DNA of 64,000 bases from Maritimibacter alkaliphilus (GCF_019801605.1 NZ_JAHVIT010000009.1:25595-89594); one strand, 5' to 3'; shown: positions 8,854-18,066, counted from the first letter of the stretch. Program-made: numbers and translations. Notes: generated from the letters alone by a model not told the origin.

Positions 8854-9882
8854 ATGATCACCCTTGCCGTGATCGGCGCCTATGGCCATCGCCAGCCGCT
8901 GGCCTATCCGCAGATCCGGGCCCGCTGCCTGCGCGATATCCGCGTGGTGGCGGATCCGGCGCGCGCGGACATCGTGGCCGTGGCCCACAGCAAGGACCTC
9001 GACAGCCAGGCCGCGGTGCTGCGCGGCCTGTCACGGGACCAGCGCGCCGTGCTGCTGTCGGAGGAGCCCTTCTGGGACACGATCTGGGGGCAGGACCCGC
9101 TGCGCCGGGACCTTGTCCATACGGCGCCGGACGGACCGCTGGCAGTCACCCAGCTGAACCACCGGACCTCGACGCTCTACCGGTTCGAGCGGATCCCCTA
9201 CTTCCTGCTGACGGCAGAGCATTTCCGCACCCGCTACCGGGTCTGGTTCGCGCGCAATGCGCAGCGGCGCCCGGAGGAGTGGCAGGCCCGGTTCGCGCAG
9301 CTCTCCGGGCGGCTGGCCTTCGTCATGGCGCGGCGGCACTCGCCCCGTTACGTCGTCCGGTTTCCCGGCAGCCCGGTCCTGTCCCTGTGCAACCTGCGCA
9401 CCGAGATCGCCGAGGCCTGCCAGGGGCCGGGCACCCGGTGCATGGGGCGCGGCTGGTCCGGGGACCCCTCCGCAGAGGCCCCCCGACAGGCGCTGGTGGA
9501 CTGGCACCTGCAGAAGGCGCTGGACCTGCGGGATCGCTTCGCCTTCGTGGGGGCGCTGGAGAACACCCATGACCCGGAGTACATCACCGAGAAGCTCTTT
9601 GACGCCTATGCGGTCGGCGCCGTGCCGCTCTACCTCGCGCAGGGCGGGCATCGGGTGCATGAGCTGGCAGAGCCGGGCAGCTGGGTGAACCTCGACGGGC
9701 TCGCCCCCGGCGAGGTCCCGGGACGGCTGGCGGAGGTCGAGACCGGCCCGGCCTTCTGTGCGGCCTATGCCAGGCAGCAGCAGAGGCTGGCGCAGCTCTT
9801 TGCCGACAGGGAGGTGCTGGAGGCCGAGTACGACCGGCTGCGCCGCGCCCTGCTGCGCGAGTTCACGGCCGTTCTGGGCTGA
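8854..9882 (+). CDS. GT10 (alpha-1,3-fucosyltransferase)-like glycosyltransferase
   Basis: 342 residues. The C-terminal third has FVGALENT followed by YITEKLFDAYAVGAVPLYL, which corresponds to the GDP-fucose-binding signature of family GT10 (F-x-x-ENS...YVTEK...A..aGtVPVy). The N-terminal half is poorly conserved and includes LLSEEPFWDTIWG, a plausible acceptor-side segment. The start at 8854 has AGGGCG 7 bp upstream, and no Sec signal is visible, so it acts in the cytosol. With GDP-fucose synthase and manC upstream, fucose addition is the natural reading. The last 20 bp overlap, tail to tail, with the convergent gene ending at 9863. Confidence 0.75.
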   Translation: MITLAVIGAYGHRQPLAYPQIRARCLRDIRVVADPARADIVAVAHSKDLDSQAAVLRGLSRDQRAVLLSEEPFWDTIWGQDPLRRDLVHTAPDGPLAVTQLNHRTSTLYRFERIPYFLLTAEHFRTRYRVWFARNAQRRPEEWQARFAQLSGRLAFVMARRHSPRYVVRFPGSPVLSLCNLRTEIAEACQGPGTRCMGRGWSGDPSAEAPRQALVDWHLQKALDLRDRFAFVGALENTHDPEYITEKLFDAYAVGAVPLYLAQGGHRVHELAEPGSWVNLDGLAPGEVPGRLAEVETGPAFCAAYARQQQRLAQLFADREVLEAEYDRLRRALLREFTAVLG

Positions 9883-10441
9883 CGCCTGTCGCGCGGCCCG
9901 CGGCGCGTCCGTACATCAGGTAATGCGACAGGGCAGGCCAGCCGGCCCGGGCGATGTCCGGGTTGGCGCTGTAATAGGCCATGGTCTGGAAGGCCGGGCC
10001 CGGATCGCGGCCCTCGAAGGCCCCCGCGCGCAGGTAGTGCATGGCCGGGTCCAGACCCGCGGCGGCGACATCCGGGTAGCTGGCGCGATACCACGCGGGA
10101 TCGAACAGCGGATCCGCGGCCAGGGCCGCCGCCTGGGCCGCGAGCCCCGACACCTGTGCCGAGGGGGCGTGGTAGAGATGTTCGACGAGCGTCCGGCGCA
10201 GGACATGCCGGGCCTCCAGCGCCTTGAGGGCCGCGCGCCCGGTGTCCTCCGGGCGCGTTGTGTCGCACAGGACGGTCAGCAGCGTCTCGATTTCGGCCAG
10301 CCCGTCGAAGGCCAGCAGGCGGGCCTCCTCGAGCTTGGCCGAGAGGGCCTGCGCCAGGTCGGCCGCCAAATCGGGCGCCAAATCGGGCACCGGGTCGGGC
10401 GCGGCAGGGGCGCCCGGGGCCAGCTGATCCTGATCCATCAC
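9863..10441 (-). CDS. Small protein with two FDPxWY/PDV/HY repeats and a helical N-terminus
   Basis: 192 residues, starting at GTG 10441 (or the adjacent ATG) 10 bp after the stop of the RTX gene upstream, so probably co-transcribed with it. The N-terminal third is a Pro/Asp/Leu/Ala low-complexity stretch built from 12-bp DNA repeats. Residues ~110-185 contain LFDPAWYRASYPDV, HYLRAGAFEGRDPGP, YYSANPDIA and HYLMYGRAAGR. This paired motif also occurs at 20276, 20848 and 26387. In databases such motifs usually occur beside glycosyltransferase domains (family knowledge), but this protein has no catalytic domain. It may be an adaptor or carbohydrate-recognition protein. No function can be assigned. 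Confidence 0.6.
   Translation of the reverse strand: MMDQDQLAPGAPAAPDPVPDLAPDLAADLAQALSAKLEEARLLAFDGLAEIETLLTVLCDTTRPEDTGRAALKALEARHVLRRTLVEHLYHAPSAQVSGLAAQAAALAADPLFDPAWYRASYPDVAAAGLDPAMHYLRAGAFEGRDPGPAFQTMAYYSANPDIARAGWPALSHYLMYGRAAGRATGVSPERP
10351..10398. repeat. In-frame 12-bp tandem repeat, 4 units
   Basis: Units GCGCCAGGTCGG, CCGCCAAATCGG, GCGCCAAATCGG and GCACCGGGTCGG start at 10351, 10363, 10375 and 10387. They encode the PDLA/PDPV-type low-complexity N-terminus of the minus-strand gene 9863-10441. Confidence 0.85.
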
Positions 10442-10451
10442 GACCGGGGCC

Positions 10452-12446
10452 TCAGGCCAGCAGGTCGTGGGTGGTGCCGTTGATGTCGATCATGAGGCTG
10501 TCCTGCGCCCCGCCGTCGACCAGCGCCCAGAGGATCTGGCCGGTGGGGCGGTAGATGACGAAGGCCTCCTCGACCCCGTCGGCCCCGGCACTGGCGGTCT
10601 CGGTGAAGTTGACCTGGAACTGGCTGATGTCGGCGGCACCGCCGCCGTAGACCAGCACGTCGCCCTCGGCATTGGAGAAGTCCTGGATCCAGTCGGAGCC
10701 GTGGCCCTCGACGCCGAGGTGATAGAAGCGATCCGCGCCGGTGCCACCATTCACCCGGTCATGGCCGAAGCCGCCGTTGATGAAGTCGTTGCCGGCTCCG
10801 CCGAAGATCGCGTCGGACCAGGTTTGCCCGGTCAGCGCATCGTCGCCGTCCCCGCCGATCACCGTGTCGGCGCCGTAGCCACCGACGATCGTGTCGTTGC
10901 CGCCGTCGCCGCGCAGCTCGTCGTTGCCATAGCCGCCGTCGATGCTGTCGTTGCCGTCGCCGCCGTAGATCACGTCGCGCAGGTCGTCGGCGCTGTCGCC
11001 ACCCATCAGCGTGTCGTTGCCCGCGCCGCCGTTCAGCACGTCGGTGCCATCGCCGCCATGGAGCTGGTCGTCGCCCTCGCCGCCGATCAGCGTGTCATTG
11101 CCATCCTCGCCGTAGAGCGCGTCATCGCCCGCGCGCCCGTCCAGCCGGTCATCGCCGCCGCGGCCCTCGAGGGTGTCCTCGCCGCTGCTGCCCAGCAGGG
11201 TGTCGTCGCCGGTCCGCGAGCCGCGCACCTGTTCGATGCTCGAGAAGCTGTGGCTGAAGGCCTCGCCGCGCCAGCTGCCCGAGGCGGTGCCGGCCGCGAG
11301 GTCGACGCTGACGCCCTCCTCGATCTGGTTGCGGTCATAGCGCAGCCGGTCGGTGCCGCCGCCGCCATCCACGCTGTCGCCCACGCCCTCGCGCAGGATG
11401 AAGCTCTCGTTGCGGTCCGAGCCGATGATCGTGTCGACGTAGCGGGTGCCCTCGATCTCCATCCGGGCGGTGCCGCCGAGCACGTTGACCTGATCGGTAT
11501 CGCCATAGCCGTCATTGCTGATCACGCCGGTCGCGAGGTTGGCCACCAGCCCCTGCGAGGGGCTGTCGCTTTCGCCGCCGCCGTAGGAGAGCCGCAGCCC
11601 GCCGTTCAGGGTCAGGTTGAAGGTGTCGTCGCCCGCGCCGCCGTGGACGTTCATCCACTGCTCGCCCTGCGAGGTCAGGGTGAAGGTATCGTCGCCCCCG
11701 GTGCCCTCGATCACCAGCCCGTCGGAGGTCAGCGCATTGGTCACATCCGCCAGCGTATCGGTGAAGAAGGCGGTCTGGATCGCGCCGGTGCCCGCGGCGC
11801 CGTCGACGGTGACCGTCACCGGGCTCGGCATCTCGCCGTAGTTGAGCCAGAAGTAGCCCTCGCTGGTGGCATTGGCGAAGCTGATCGTGTCGTCGCCGAA
11901 GCTGGCCTCGTAGTAGTCGACATCGAAGGGGTTGGTGCCCATGTCCGCCGTGTCGGCGCCCGGGGTGCCGCGGAAGCTGTCGAAATACTGGGAGCCGATG
12001 AAGGTGACCGGCGTGCTCATCTGGTCCAGCAGGTCGGACATCAGGCCGATGATGTCGATGCCCGCGGTGGCGGCGCTCGCATCCAGCGTCAGAGGCGCAT
12101 CCGCCTCGAAGAGCGCGACCAGCGGGCCGATGTCTTCGTCTTCCTGCAGGGCGAAGAGCGCGGTGATGAAGGCCTCCACGTCCCAGTTGATGCCGGTGAT
12201 GCTGCCCTGTTCCACGCCGCTGTGGGAAATGGTCATCGACTGCAGGGTGCCGCCGTCCACGTTGCCGTCGCCATCGAAGGTGAAGCCGGTGCCGGTGATC
12301 ACGAAGACCGCCCCGGTATCGGTGTTGCGCATGGTGACTTCGGTGCTCGTCCCGCTCAACACGTCATGGTCGGCGACCCAGCCGTCCTCGTCGAAGAAGG
12401 CGGCGTCGAAGAAATAGGTGTCCCAGCCGGTGAAGGTGACCTGCAT
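10452..12446 (-). CDS. RTX calcium-binding protein with shared C-terminal cassette
   Basis: 664 residues, with GGGGAG just upstream of the ATG at 12446. Residues 1-~230 are a non-repetitive beta-rich region I do not recognise (MQVTFTGWDTYFFDAAFFDE at the start). After GGDDTFTLTSQG the protein turns into GGxGxDxLx nonapeptides (residues ~240-590), the parallel beta-roll that binds Ca2+. The last ~180 residues are the cassette shared by ten proteins here, with DRFYHLGVEGHGSDWIQD and FVIYRPTGQILWALVDG. No Sec signal is visible, and export by the type I system at 49871-52893 is inferred. Its cassette is nearly identical to that of the protein at 53153-55216. Confidence 0.85.
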   Translation of the reverse strand: MQVTFTGWDTYFFDAAFFDEDGWVADHDVLSGTSTEVTMRNTDTGAVFVITGTGFTFDGDGNVDGGTLQSMTISHSGVEQGSITGINWDVEAFITALFALQEDEDIGPLVALFEADAPLTLDASAATAGIDIIGLMSDLLDQMSTPVTFIGSQYFDSFRGTPGADTADMGTNPFDVDYYEASFGDDTISFANATSEGYFWLNYGEMPSPVTVTVDGAAGTGAIQTAFFTDTLADVTNALTSDGLVIEGTGGDDTFTLTSQGEQWMNVHGGAGDDTFNLTLNGGLRLSYGGGESDSPSQGLVANLATGVISNDGYGDTDQVNVLGGTARMEIEGTRYVDTIIGSDRNESFILREGVGDSVDGGGGTDRLRYDRNQIEEGVSVDLAAGTASGSWRGEAFSHSFSSIEQVRGSRTGDDTLLGSSGEDTLEGRGGDDRLDGRAGDDALYGEDGNDTLIGGEGDDQLHGGDGTDVLNGGAGNDTLMGGDSADDLRDVIYGGDGNDSIDGGYGNDELRGDGGNDTIVGGYGADTVIGGDGDDALTGQTWSDAIFGGAGNDFINGGFGHDRVNGGTGADRFYHLGVEGHGSDWIQDFSNAEGDVLVYGGGAADISQFQVNFTETASAGADGVEEAFVIYRPTGQILWALVDGGAQDSLMIDINGTTHDLLA

Positions 12447-12793
12447 GATTTGCTCCCCGAAATCAGTCCTGCATCATGATCGCATCAGGACGCTAGCATG
12501 GGGAGAGGCAGGCGCGAAGCCTTTCCGGCCGCCGCCGGGGGGCAGGGCGGGGATTTATGTACGCCTGCGTATCGCATGGAGAGAAAGACGAAGCCCGCCA
12601 CACGCTTGACGCGCATGGCCGGGACGGAGGACGCCCAAAAACAGGTGTCTGAAGGGGCATCGGAAGGGGGAACCGGGGCACGCGCTTCGCGAAAGGGCCG
12701 GGGCGTGTGGTCGAGACCGGGCCGGAGCCCGGTCTCGCAGGGGTTTCGCGGGGGGTTCGCAGAGGGGGCCTGATCGGGGTCCCTCTGGCCCGC
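12447..12793. other. Intergenic region between two minus-strand RTX genes
   Basis: 347 bp without a credible gene. It holds the ribosome-binding site and presumably the promoter of the RTX gene 10452-12446. A two-unit 12-bp repeat follows (GAAGGGGCATCG/GAAGGGGGAACC, 12651-12674), and next to it, after the upstream gene, is a strong hairpin (12712-12737). I cannot identify clear -35/-10 boxes. Confidence 0.6.
12712..12737 (-). terminator. Hairpin terminator candidate after the metalloprotease RTX gene
   Basis: Perfect 11-bp inverted repeat CGAGACCGGGC / GCCCGGTCTCG around the loop CGGA, 57 bp beyond the stop at 12794. No T-tract follows on the minus strand, so it is either a Rho-assisted terminator or an mRNA 3'-end stabiliser. 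Confidence 0.55.
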
Positions 12794-15625
12794 TCAGGCG
12801 GACAGCAGGTCGTAGGTCACGCCGTTGCTCATCTGCATGTTGATGTGCTCCTGCGCGGCCCCGTCCACCAGCGCCCAGAGGATCTGGCCGGTGGGCCGGA
12901 AGATCACGAAGGCCTCCTCGACCCCGGAGACACCGGCGTTCGGGGTCTCGGCGAAGTTCACCTGGAAGTTGTTGATGGAGGTGGTGCCGCCATAGACCAG
13001 CAGGTCGCCTTCCTCGGAATCGTAGTCCTGGATCCAGTCGGAGCCGTGGCCCTCGACGCCGAGGTGGTAGAAGCGATCCGCGCCGGCCCCGCCGTTCACC
13101 CGGTCATGGCCGAAGCCGCCGTTGATGAAGTCATCGCCGTCGCCGCCGAACATCAGGTCGGACCAGGTCTGACCGGTCAGCACGTCGTCGCCCGCGCCGC
13201 CGATCACGGTGTCGGAGCCATGGCCACCGATCATCGTGTCGTTGCCGGCATCGCCGCGCATGGAATCGTTGCCGTAGCCCCCATCCATGAAGTCGTTGCC
13301 GTCGCCGCCGTAGAGCACGTCGAAGAGGTCGTCGTCGGTGCCGCCATCCACGAGCAGGTCATCGCCCGGGCCGCCGTTCACCGTGTCCTGGCCGCTGCCG
13401 CCGTCGAGGCTGTCGTTGCCTTCGCCGCCGTCGAGGTTGTCGTCGCCCTGACCGCCGAAGAGACTGTCATTGCCGCCGCCGCCCGACACGGTGTCGTTGC
13501 CCTGGCCGCCGAGGTAGTTGTCGTTGCCGTCGTCGCCTTCGAAGAGGTCATCCTCGGCCCCGCCGACGCCCTGCACTTCACCGCCCGAGACGATGAACTG
13601 CCAGACGCCCGAGACGCTGAGGTTGCCCTGGGCGTTCTCGAGGTTCAGCATCGCCGCCTCGTTGCCCGAGGCGGGCAGCTCGAAGTAGGTGTCGCCCAGC
13701 GAGAAGCCCGCCCGCGAGGTGGTGCCGCCGAGGCCATCGGTCCCGCCCGAGGCCTCGCCCGCGGTCCAGGAGATGTTCTCGTAGCGGAAGATGATCTCGA
13801 CGTTGCCGCAGCCCCGGTCGACCAGTTCCAGCTGGAAGGAGCTGAGCAGGTCGGTGCGCCGGCTGTAGTAGCCCACGTTGTCCCAGGTCACGATGATCGA
13901 GTCGCGGTCCTCGTTGAAGTCCCAGTAGACGTTGCCCGGGTTGGTCCCCTCGGTGGGGTTTCGGGTGTCCACGTCGGCCCAGTAGGGGGCGATGATCTCG
14001 CGGCCCGCGCCGGTGATGCCGGTGGGGGTATAGGTGCTCAGCCCGCCGCCGAAGGTGACGTTGCCGTTGGTGTTGACGTAGAAGGCGTCGTACTGGAGGC
14101 CGTCGATCAGGATGCCGTCCTCGAAGATCGAGCTGATGTCGATCGCGCCCGAGTTGCCGTCATCGTTGCGGTAGAGCACGTTGGCGCCGTAGTCGACGAA
14201 GGCGCTGCTGGTCACCTCGGTGAAGTCCAGCGCCTCGGCCACGAGGCTGACGCGCTGATCGCTGAACTGGAGAAACTCCATGTCCTTCAGCGTGTCGGTG
14301 CCGTCCGCGCCCGAATGGGCCACGGTGACGGTGCCGTTCTCGTTCTCGGTGATCGTGTACTCCGCATAGGCCCCCGAGAAGCTGGCGGTGTCGCAGCCCT
14401 CGCCGCCGTCCAGCGTGTCGTTGCCGCCCGAGCCGATCAGCGTGTCGTTGCCCTCGAGACCGACCAGGGTGTTGGCCTGCTCGTTGCCGATCAGCACGTC
14501 GCGCTCATTGCCGCCCCGGGCGTTCTCGATCTGCACGCCGCGGGCGATGGCAAAGCCGCCGTCGATGGCCGAGTAGGTGCCGTTGGCCTCGGTCAGCACC
14601 TGCGAGAAGAAGCCGCCCGCGTGGTAGTCGGGGCTGGTGATCGAGGTCTGCAGGGCGGTGTCGAGGTGGGAGAAGATGCTGGTGTGCTGCAGCGCGGTCA
14701 CCGCGGGGGCGGCATCGGCCGCCACGCCGGACCGGTCCAGGGTGGCATCGTTGAGGTTGATCAGGACGGAATTGTCCGTGTTGCCGTAGCGGATCGTGTC
14801 CCCGCTCCCGCCGGTGTCCCAGATCGTGGCATAGGCCCGGCCGATGGACATCGCGCCCTCGGCCAGGGACAGGTCCCCGCCGGCCGCGTCGAAGAGCGTG
14901 TAGGTGGAGTTGCCGGTGGCATAGCTCTCCTGGCCGTACTGCGCCTGCAGGGCGGCGATATCGAGCGCCATCATCGTCACCGCGTGGCCGTAGGTCGTGG
15001 CACTGGCGGAGCCGGTGTAGGACATCACCGTGTAGCGTTCATTGTCCATGGCGGAGCCGACGCTGGTCGCGGCATCGCCCTGGAACGGGTGGTAGATCCC
15101 CAGCCCGTGGCCGATCTCGTGGATGATGGTCCAGTTGCGGTATTCGCCGCCGCCCCGCTCGGGGTTGGCGGTCATGACGTCGAGGTGGCTCGAGAAGACG
15201 CCGAGGCTCCAGTAGTCGTTGGCGGCCCGGGTGGCGTCACCGGGGAAGCGGAAGAAGCCCTCGAGACCGGCCTCGTCGCTGGTCGAGGAGGAGACGATCA
15301 CCAGGTCGGCGGTGGTCTGCGCCGTGGCAGCGGTCAGCACGCGGGTGAAATCCGTCGCGATGACGCTGTCGATCATGTCGAAGGCCCGGACGGTCTGCGT
15401 CTCGAAGGCGAAGGAGGCGTCGGGGCTGCCGCTGTAATAATCGGTGGGGGTGCCGTTGTAGTAGGCGTTGAACTCGGGGTCGAAGGTCAGAACCTCGGGC
15501 CCGCCGAGGTAGTACTGAAGGGTCCCGTCGGCCCAGTGGAAATCATGGGTGATGTCCGCCAGCATGGTTTGGCCCGTGGCGGGCACGCCGGCACCGATAG
15601 CGACTTCTGGCGTAGTGTTGGACAT
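12794..15625 (-). CDS. Serralysin-type metalloprotease / nidogen-like / RTX fusion protein
   Basis: 943 residues. An N-terminal catalytic region (1-~250) has the zinc motif HEIGHGLGIYHP at about residues 168-179 and a Met-turn VMSYT near 199, followed by ALDIAALQAQYG, as in M10B serralysins. Two or three RTX nonapeptides follow near residue 390. Residues ~470-690 form a nidogen (NIDO)-like domain (FEDGILIDGLQYDAFYVNT, APYWADVDTRN). Residues ~690-830 are a second RTX roll, and the rest is the shared cassette. Serralysins are exported by PrtD/E-type systems such as the one at 49871. A catalytic domain ahead of both NIDO and RTX is unusual. It could process or anchor the other RTX proteins (inference). 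Confidence 0.85.
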   Translation of the reverse strand: MSNTTPEVAIGAGVPATGQTMLADITHDFHWADGTLQYYLGGPEVLTFDPEFNAYYNGTPTDYYSGSPDASFAFETQTVRAFDMIDSVIATDFTRVLTAATAQTTADLVIVSSSTSDEAGLEGFFRFPGDATRAANDYWSLGVFSSHLDVMTANPERGGGEYRNWTIIHEIGHGLGIYHPFQGDAATSVGSAMDNERYTVMSYTGSASATTYGHAVTMMALDIAALQAQYGQESYATGNSTYTLFDAAGGDLSLAEGAMSIGRAYATIWDTGGSGDTIRYGNTDNSVLINLNDATLDRSGVAADAAPAVTALQHTSIFSHLDTALQTSITSPDYHAGGFFSQVLTEANGTYSAIDGGFAIARGVQIENARGGNERDVLIGNEQANTLVGLEGNDTLIGSGGNDTLDGGEGCDTASFSGAYAEYTITENENGTVTVAHSGADGTDTLKDMEFLQFSDQRVSLVAEALDFTEVTSSAFVDYGANVLYRNDDGNSGAIDISSIFEDGILIDGLQYDAFYVNTNGNVTFGGGLSTYTPTGITGAGREIIAPYWADVDTRNPTEGTNPGNVYWDFNEDRDSIIVTWDNVGYYSRRTDLLSSFQLELVDRGCGNVEIIFRYENISWTAGEASGGTDGLGGTTSRAGFSLGDTYFELPASGNEAAMLNLENAQGNLSVSGVWQFIVSGGEVQGVGGAEDDLFEGDDGNDNYLGGQGNDTVSGGGGNDSLFGGQGDDNLDGGEGNDSLDGGSGQDTVNGGPGDDLLVDGGTDDDLFDVLYGGDGNDFMDGGYGNDSMRGDAGNDTMIGGHGSDTVIGGAGDDVLTGQTWSDLMFGGDGDDFINGGFGHDRVNGGAGADRFYHLGVEGHGSDWIQDYDSEEGDLLVYGGTTSINNFQVNFAETPNAGVSGVEEAFVIFRPTGQILWALVDGAAQEHINMQMSNGVTYDLLSA

Positions 15626-15725
15626 GGCTGACTCGCTTTCCGTAACTGCGAAATGAAGGTCTCAAATGACGTCTGGCCCCGGCGAAATCCGGAACCGCTC
15701 GGGGCTGCGCGATCCCGCGCGGCCA

Positions 15726-16406
15726 TCAGGATCCCGTGCAGATCCCGTCGGCAATGGCCGCCATCAGGTCCGGGCGAACCTGGCCCAGGTGGGTGATGGC
15801 GACCTCCACCGAACCGTCCGGCCCGGTGGCAATGCAATAGAGGGTGGTCGGGGCGGCGGCCCCGGGGCGGTCGGCGGTCAGGCGCAGGTGGAAGGCCGCG
15901 AGCCCGCCCGCGGGGCCCTGCCGGACCAGCAGGCTGTTGGGCAGCACCTGCTTGCCCCCGCCGAACCCGGCCCGCGCCAGGGCGGGCAGGTCGACCCCGA
16001 GGGCCGTGGCCGCATCGGCGCGGTCGGTCAGGGTGGCATCCGCGGGCAGGGCGGCAAGGGGGGCGGCCAGGGCGGCCTGGCGCTGCACCGAGGCCGGCAG
16101 GCCAGAGGCGCCCCCAGAGGTCCCGGCTGAGGTCCCGGCAGGACCCGCGGGGCGCAGGTGATAGGTCCGGTAGCGTCCGGCCTCCAGCGCCTGTCCGTCG
16201 TCGAAGGCCGCATGGCCCTGCACGCCGCCCCATGCGGCGGGAACCGACGCCTCTGTCCGGAACGCGGTAGGTTGCGGCGAACCCATGGCTTTTCCCTGAT
16301 CTCCGAGGAACGTGATCCCGCCAAGACACCCCGCGACAAGGAAAAGACGCAGCATCAGCAGACGGATGCCGGTGGGCGAGGTGGGATGGGCGGGCAGCGG
16401 GCGCAT
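15726..16406 (-). CDS. Predicted lipoprotein of unknown function
   Basis: 226 residues from the ATG at 16406, preceded by AAGGTG at good spacing. The N-terminus has a basic start and a hydrophobic core ending in LFLVAGCLGG, a lipobox-like site with Cys at about residue 27. Prediction as an exported lipoprotein is therefore reasonable, although the n-region is long. A shorter start at 16355 would give a more usual signal but lacks a Shine-Dalgarno. The mature part is Ala/Gly-rich with two more Cys (LYCIA, DGICTG) that could form a disulphide. I do not recognise a family. It lies between two RTX genes in the same direction, 100 bp upstream of the metalloprotease gene. Confidence 0.6.
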   Translation of the reverse strand: MRPLPAHPTSPTGIRLLMLRLFLVAGCLGGITFLGDQGKAMGSPQPTAFRTEASVPAAWGGVQGHAAFDDGQALEAGRYRTYHLRPAGPAGTSAGTSGGASGLPASVQRQAALAAPLAALPADATLTDRADAATALGVDLPALARAGFGGGKQVLPNSLLVRQGPAGGLAAFHLRLTADRPGAAAPTTLYCIATGPDGSVEVAITHLGQVRPDLMAAIADGICTGS

Positions 16407-16516
16407 GACTGCACCTTTGAAATATGCGAAGGTTGTAATGCGTCCATCCTATCGCGCGGTTTGCGGAGCTGTCCATTTGTTTTTGGGGGGCCGGCTGCCC
16501 GGAAACCGGACAGCCC

Positions 16517-16591
16517 GGGGCCAACAGGACAGGGGCCGAAAAGACTGGGACCAGAAGGGCTGGGACCGAAAGGGTTGGGCCAAAACAGCTG
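16517..16591. repeat. 15-bp minisatellite, 5 units
   Basis: GGG(G/A)CC boxes recur at 16517, 16532, 16547, 16562 and 16577 with units such as GGGACCGAAAGGGTT. The array lies just after the stop of the RTX gene 16603-18066, in the gap before the lipoprotein gene. Confidence 0.9.
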
Positions 16592-16602
16592 GGAGAGGCT
16601 GG

Positions 16603-18066
16603 TCAGCCCAGCAGGTCGTAGGTCGCGCCCCCCAGGACGAGATCCAGATGCGGCTGCCCTGCACCGTCCACCAGGGCCCAGAGCACCTGCCCGGTGGGGC
16701 GGTAGATCACGAAGGCCTCCTGCGTCGCGGCGCTGCCGGCCCCGGCGGTGGCCGCGATATTGACCTGGAAGTCCGTGATCCGCCCGGTGCCGCCGAAGAC
16801 CAGGGCGTCGCCCTGGGCATCGGAGAAGTCCTGGATCCAGTCCGAGCCGTGGCCCTCGACGCCGAGGTGGTAGAACCGGTCGGCGCCCGCGCCGCCGTTC
16901 ACCCGGTCATGACCGAAGCCGCCGTTGATGAAATCGGCCCCGTCGCCGCCCATGAGGACATCGGACCAGGCCTGTCCGGTCAGCACGTCGTCGCCCGCGC
17001 CGCCCAGCACCGTGTCGACGCCGGAGCCCCCGGTCAGCGTGTCGTTGCCCTCGTCCCCGCGCAGCTCGTCGTTGCCGAAGCCGCCGTCGATCACGTCGTG
17101 GCCGGTCCCGCCATAGACGATGTCGCGCAGGTCGGCCTCGGTATCGCCGGCGATCAGCCGGTCGTCGCCGGCCCCGCCCACCAGCGTGTCGGCCCCGTCG
17201 CCGCCATAGAGCGTATCCGCCCCGCCATCCCCCTGCAGCAGGTCGTCCCCCGGTCCCCCGTCCAGGCTGTCGTTGCCCCCCAGCCCCTGCAGGGTGTCAT
17301 GGCCGCCGAGCCCGGTCAGGAAATCGTTCCGCTCGGTGCCGGTCAGCAGGTTCGCGCCCCGCCCCCCGCGCAGCACCGCACCGCTGAAACTGCCGATCCC
17401 GTCGATCGCCCCGTCGCGCATCTGGTAGACCCAGAGCCCGGCTCCCCCGGTATTGCCGGCCTGGGTCGGCAGCGCCGCCAGCCCGGCGGCATTGTCCAGC
17501 GGGAAGAGCCATTCCGGGGTGGCCAGCCGGGTCGAGGCGAGCCCGGCCCGGGCCCCGCTGTCGCCCGCGCCGGTGCCCTGGGTCCAGCCGATGGCCTCGT
17601 AGCGGAAGACGATGTCGAAATCGCCGCCGCCCCGGTCGAAGAGCTGCAGCTGCACCCGGTTGCCCACATCCGCGTTGCGGCGGTAGACGCCCACATCGTC
17701 CCAGGTCACGGTGACCACGTCGCCGGCAGTGTCGATGTCGACCCAGACCGCGCCGCTTTCCGTGCCTTCCCCGTCCAGCCGCGTGTCGACGTCGCCCCAG
17801 TAGGGGGCGATCACGTCCCGGGCGATGTCGCGGTTGTCCGCGGTCGGATAGGCGGTGAGGGCGGAGAGGAAGGAGAGCGTGCCATTGGTGTTCACGAAGA
17901 CCCGCTGCGCATCGTAGAGCACGCCGAAGTAATTCAGCCCGTCCTCGAAGACCGCCGACAGGTTCAGGCGCAGGGCGCTGTCGTCGCCGCGGGGCACCAT
18001 GACCTCGCCGTAGCCCGCGCTGCCGCCAAGGCCGTTCTGCAGGGTGCCCCCGCCGGTGATCTGCAT
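16603..18066 (-). CDS. Nidogen-like / RTX calcium-binding protein
   Basis: 487 residues, with AAGGAG upstream of the ATG at 18066. The NIDO-like domain comes first (residues ~15-245): VFEDGLNYFGVLYDAQRVFVN, APYWGDVDTRL, VTVTWDDVGVY and LFDRGGGDFDIVFRYEAIGW, the same order as in the metalloprotease fusion. RTX nonapeptides follow (~255-380), then the shared cassette ending in LDLVLGGATYDLLG. It is essentially the metalloprotease fusion without its catalytic domain. NIDO domains occur in extracellular matrix and adhesion proteins (family knowledge). Export by the linked type I system is inferred. Confidence 0.85.
   Translation of the reverse strand: MQITGGGTLQNGLGGSAGYGEVMVPRGDDSALRLNLSAVFEDGLNYFGVLYDAQRVFVNTNGTLSFLSALTAYPTADNRDIARDVIAPYWGDVDTRLDGEGTESGAVWVDIDTAGDVVTVTWDDVGVYRRNADVGNRVQLQLFDRGGGDFDIVFRYEAIGWTQGTGAGDSGARAGLASTRLATPEWLFPLDNAAGLAALPTQAGNTGGAGLWVYQMRDGAIDGIGSFSGAVLRGGRGANLLTGTERNDFLTGLGGHDTLQGLGGNDSLDGGPGDDLLQGDGGADTLYGGDGADTLVGGAGDDRLIAGDTEADLRDIVYGGTGHDVIDGGFGNDELRGDEGNDTLTGGSGVDTVLGGAGDDVLTGQAWSDVLMGGDGADFINGGFGHDRVNGGAGADRFYHLGVEGHGSDWIQDFSDAQGDALVFGGTGRITDFQVNIAATAGAGSAATQEAFVIYRPTGQVLWALVDGAGQPHLDLVLGGATYDLLG

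Noticed and set aside
12707..15631. Long plus-strand frame opposite the protease/NIDO/RTX gene
   Set aside because: Low-complexity Val/Ala/Gly/His product. The minus strand has clear catalytic motifs and a Shine-Dalgarno.
16158..16763. Plus-strand frame across the 15-bp array
   Set aside because: It is antisense to the lipoprotein and RTX gene ends, and its repeat (KDWDQKGWDRKGW) is only the translation of the minisatellite.
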